A model generated the notes under the pieces. That model worked only from the letters and a program-made list of their open reading frames with translations, was not told the origin of the DNA and searched no databases. A stretch of 7,098 nucleotides of DNA from Deltaproteobacteria bacterium (GTDB lineage: Bacteria > Desulfobacterota > Deferrimicrobia > Deferrimicrobiales > Deferrimicrobiaceae), in assembly GCA_025357175.1 (NCBI GenBank), contig JANXPS010000315.1, positions 1 through 7,098 on the forward strand. The letters run 5' to 3'. Made by a program: the position numbers and the translations under genes. Shown here piece by piece: positions 6,071-7,098 of this stretch (position 1 is the stretch's first letter; every line of letters begins with the position of its first letter).

Positions 6071-6087
6071 TTGGCTCAATCGTTGCG
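6071..6087 (+). promoter_or_regulatory. Candidate sigma-54 (-24/-12) promoter for ptsN-hprK
   Basis: TTGGC (6071-6075) and TTGC (6083-6086), with exactly 10 bases between the invariant GG (6073-6074) and GC (6085-6086), as the RpoN consensus YTGGCACG-N4-TTGCW requires. Mismatches are at two of the three bases after TTGGC and at the base after TTGC. It is non-coding, correctly oriented, and predicts a start near 6098, 40 bases before ptsN. Confidence 0.55.
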
Positions 6088-6100
6088 GCCGAATTCGGCC
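6087..6100. promoter_or_regulatory. Perfect 14-base palindrome at the predicted ptsN start site
   Basis: GGCCGAATTCGGCC is fully self-complementary. It covers about -11 to +3 of the candidate sigma-54 promoter, the DNA that melts during open-complex formation, so it could be an operator. No known factor is recognised. Confidence 0.45.
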
Positions 6101-6137
6101 AAAATCCGGGCGCGATTTCGGGACCCCGGCCCTCGCC

Positions 6138-6605
6138 ATGTCCCTGAAGCTTTTTGCACCGGTCTCCCCCGCGGCGGTTCTTGCCGACCTCCGGGGGGAG
6201 ACCAAGGACGACGTGCTGCGGGAACTTTCGGATGCCGCGGTCCGCGTCGTTCCGGCTCTGTCCGCCGAATCGCTCATCCGGATCCTGCAAGAGAGGGAAC
6301 GACTGGGCAGCACCGGCATCGGCGAAGGCGCGGCCATCCCCCACGGGAGGGTGCCCGGCCTCGACCGGCTCGTGGCCGTTTTCGGCCGCAGCCGTGCGGG
6401 CGTTCAGTTCCAGTCGCTCGACGGCAAGCCCGCCCACCTGTTTTTCCTGATCCTGGCGCCCGAGAATTCCGCGGGGCTGCACCTCAAGGCGCTGGCTCGC
6501 ATATCCCGCCTCCTCAAGGACTCCGCCTTCCGGCTCTCGCTTTCGGATGCCCTCGACGCCGCCGCGCTGGCCCGATTGCTGGCGGAGGCCGACGAACGCT
6601 CGTGA
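6138..6605 (+). CDS. ptsN: PTS nitrogen-regulatory EIIA component (EIIA-Ntr)
   Basis: 155 residues; E. coli PtsN has 163. A cytoplasmic regulatory phosphoprotein of the PTS type-2 EIIA fold (whole length). It is phosphorylated from HPr/NPr and acts on targets such as potassium transport and nitrogen/carbon control rather than on sugar uptake. The phosphorylation motif GSTGIGEGAAIPHGRVPGL is present, with active-site His69, and a second conserved His lies at 115 (GLHLKAL). Strands VAVFGRS and PAHLFFLILAP fit the fold. The first in-frame start is the ATG at 6138. No Shine-Dalgarno site is visible in the C/G-rich leader, which is odd for the first gene after a 172-base gap. hprK begins one base after the stop. 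Confidence 0.95.
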   Translation: MSLKLFAPVSPAAVLADLRGETKDDVLRELSDAAVRVVPALSAESLIRILQERERLGSTGIGEGAAIPHGRVPGLDRLVAVFGRSRAGVQFQSLDGKPAHLFFLILAPENSAGLHLKALARISRLLKDSAFRLSLSDALDAAALARLLAEADERS

Positions 6606-6606
6606 C

Positions 6607-7098
6607 ATGCCCTTGTCGATGACGGTCCTCAAATTTTTCGAGGCCTGCGGCGCCGCGCTGCAGATCGAATTGCTCGCCGGCGGGGGAGGCCTTTCCCGGG
6701 AAATCCTCGAGCCCCGGGTGCAGAAGAGCGGGTTGGCCATCACCGGCGAGGTCGAGTCCACGCACGACGGGCGCATCCAGGTGCTCGGCGAGACCGAACT
6801 GACCTGGTTTTCGGCCCAGGGGAGCGACCGGGCTCCGGCCATTTCCGACCGGTTCTTCGCATTCCCGATGTCGTGCGCGCTCATCGGCGGCGGATTGCCG
6901 GTGCCCGGCCTGTTCATCGAGGCCGCAAACCGCCACGAGGTTCCGCTGTTCCTGTCCTCCCTGACCACGTCCGAACTGATCAACGAAGCGGTTCGCTTCC
7001 TCGAACAGGAGTTCGCCGAAACCACGATGATCCACGGCGTCCTTCTCGACATCCTCGGCGTGGGCCTTGCGCTCATGGGCCGCAGCGGCATCGGGAAG
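6607..7098 (+). CDS. hprK: HPr kinase/phosphorylase, 5' part
   Basis: Partial gene: 164 residues to the window edge, with no stop. HprK phosphorylates and dephosphorylates HPr on a serine, linking metabolic state to PTS output; in Gram-negative bacteria it usually works with PTS-Ntr. The visible part is the whole N-terminal domain (about 1-135: LQIELLAGGGGLSREILEP, ETELTWFS, FIEAANRHEVPLFLSS, VRFLEQEFA). Next comes the start of the kinase domain, MIHGVLLDILGVGLALMG with conserved H143, and the Walker A loop GRSGIGK, where the sequence ends. Family members are about 310-320 residues, so roughly half is missing. Two starts are possible: ATG 6607 (one base after ptsN, chosen) or ATG 6619. In related genomes rapZ and PTS components commonly follow, but they lie outside this window. 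Confidence 0.94.
   Translation, partial: MPLSMTVLKFFEACGAALQIELLAGGGGLSREILEPRVQKSGLAITGEVESTHDGRIQVLGETELTWFSAQGSDRAPAISDRFFAFPMSCALIGGGLPVPGLFIEAANRHEVPLFLSSLTTSELINEAVRFLEQEFAETTMIHGVLLDILGVGLALMGRSGIGK

Noticed and set aside
5962..6147. 61-codon + strand open frame bridging hpf and ptsN (ATGA overlap with the hpf stop)
   Set aside because: The overlaps at both ends are tempting, but the product is Arg/Pro-rich, has no known domain, and the DNA is C-rich non-coding in character with promoter-like signals. It would need conservation in relatives to be revived.
5943..7091. Minus-strand open frame of 382 codons opposite the gap, ptsN and hprK
   Set aside because: Low-complexity Arg-rich product, antisense to two conserved genes; no promoter or ribosome site recognised.

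Overview
The window is a dense, single-strand run of ten genes, all on the + strand. It is GC-rich (visually about mid-60s per cent). It carries the envelope/nitrogen-PTS neighbourhood known from Gram-negative bacteria: kdsA (3' part), kdsD, kdsC, lptC, lptA, lptB, rpoN, hpf (long form), ptsN and hprK (5' part). The core order kdsD-kdsC-lptC-lptA-lptB-rpoN-hpf-ptsN is also found in Escherichia coli. Here kdsA sits directly upstream of kdsD, HPF is the long two-domain type, and hprK rather than rapZ follows ptsN. Together with an Aquifex-like KdsA sequence and a lipoprotein-type LptC, this suggests a deltaproteobacterial lineage in the broad sense (Desulfuromonadota/Geobacter-like). That placement is inferred from gene order and protein character, not from a search.

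Bases 1-2034 make and trim the Kdo precursor. KdsD makes arabinose 5-phosphate, KdsA condenses it with phosphoenolpyruvate to Kdo 8-phosphate, and KdsC removes the phosphate. Bases 2034-3856 encode the LPS transport parts LptC, LptA and LptB, which move finished LPS from the inner membrane across the periplasm. Junctions between these six genes range from an 8-base overlap to a 6-base gap, as expected for one translationally coupled operon.

Bases 3889-5965 encode sigma-54 and a long ribosome hibernation factor. A near-consensus sigma-70-type promoter made of locally unusual codons lies inside the 3' part of lptB, so rpoN-hpf may also be transcribed on their own. The lptB-rpoN gap holds a GGAGG/CCTCC hairpin. 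Bases 5966-6137 are the only sizeable non-coding stretch. It holds a C-rich, G-poor tract that could serve Rho, a small dyad, a good match to a -24/-12 sigma-54 promoter, and a perfect 14-base palindrome at the predicted transcription start. From 6138 follow ptsN (EIIA-Ntr) and hprK (HPr kinase/phosphorylase, cut at its Walker A loop by the window end).

The coding content is ordinary. The most interesting part is the regulatory layout: the sigma-54 gene appears to be followed by a sigma-54 promoter driving the PTS-Ntr genes. I see no mobile element, CRISPR array, tRNA or rRNA, and no wholly new system.
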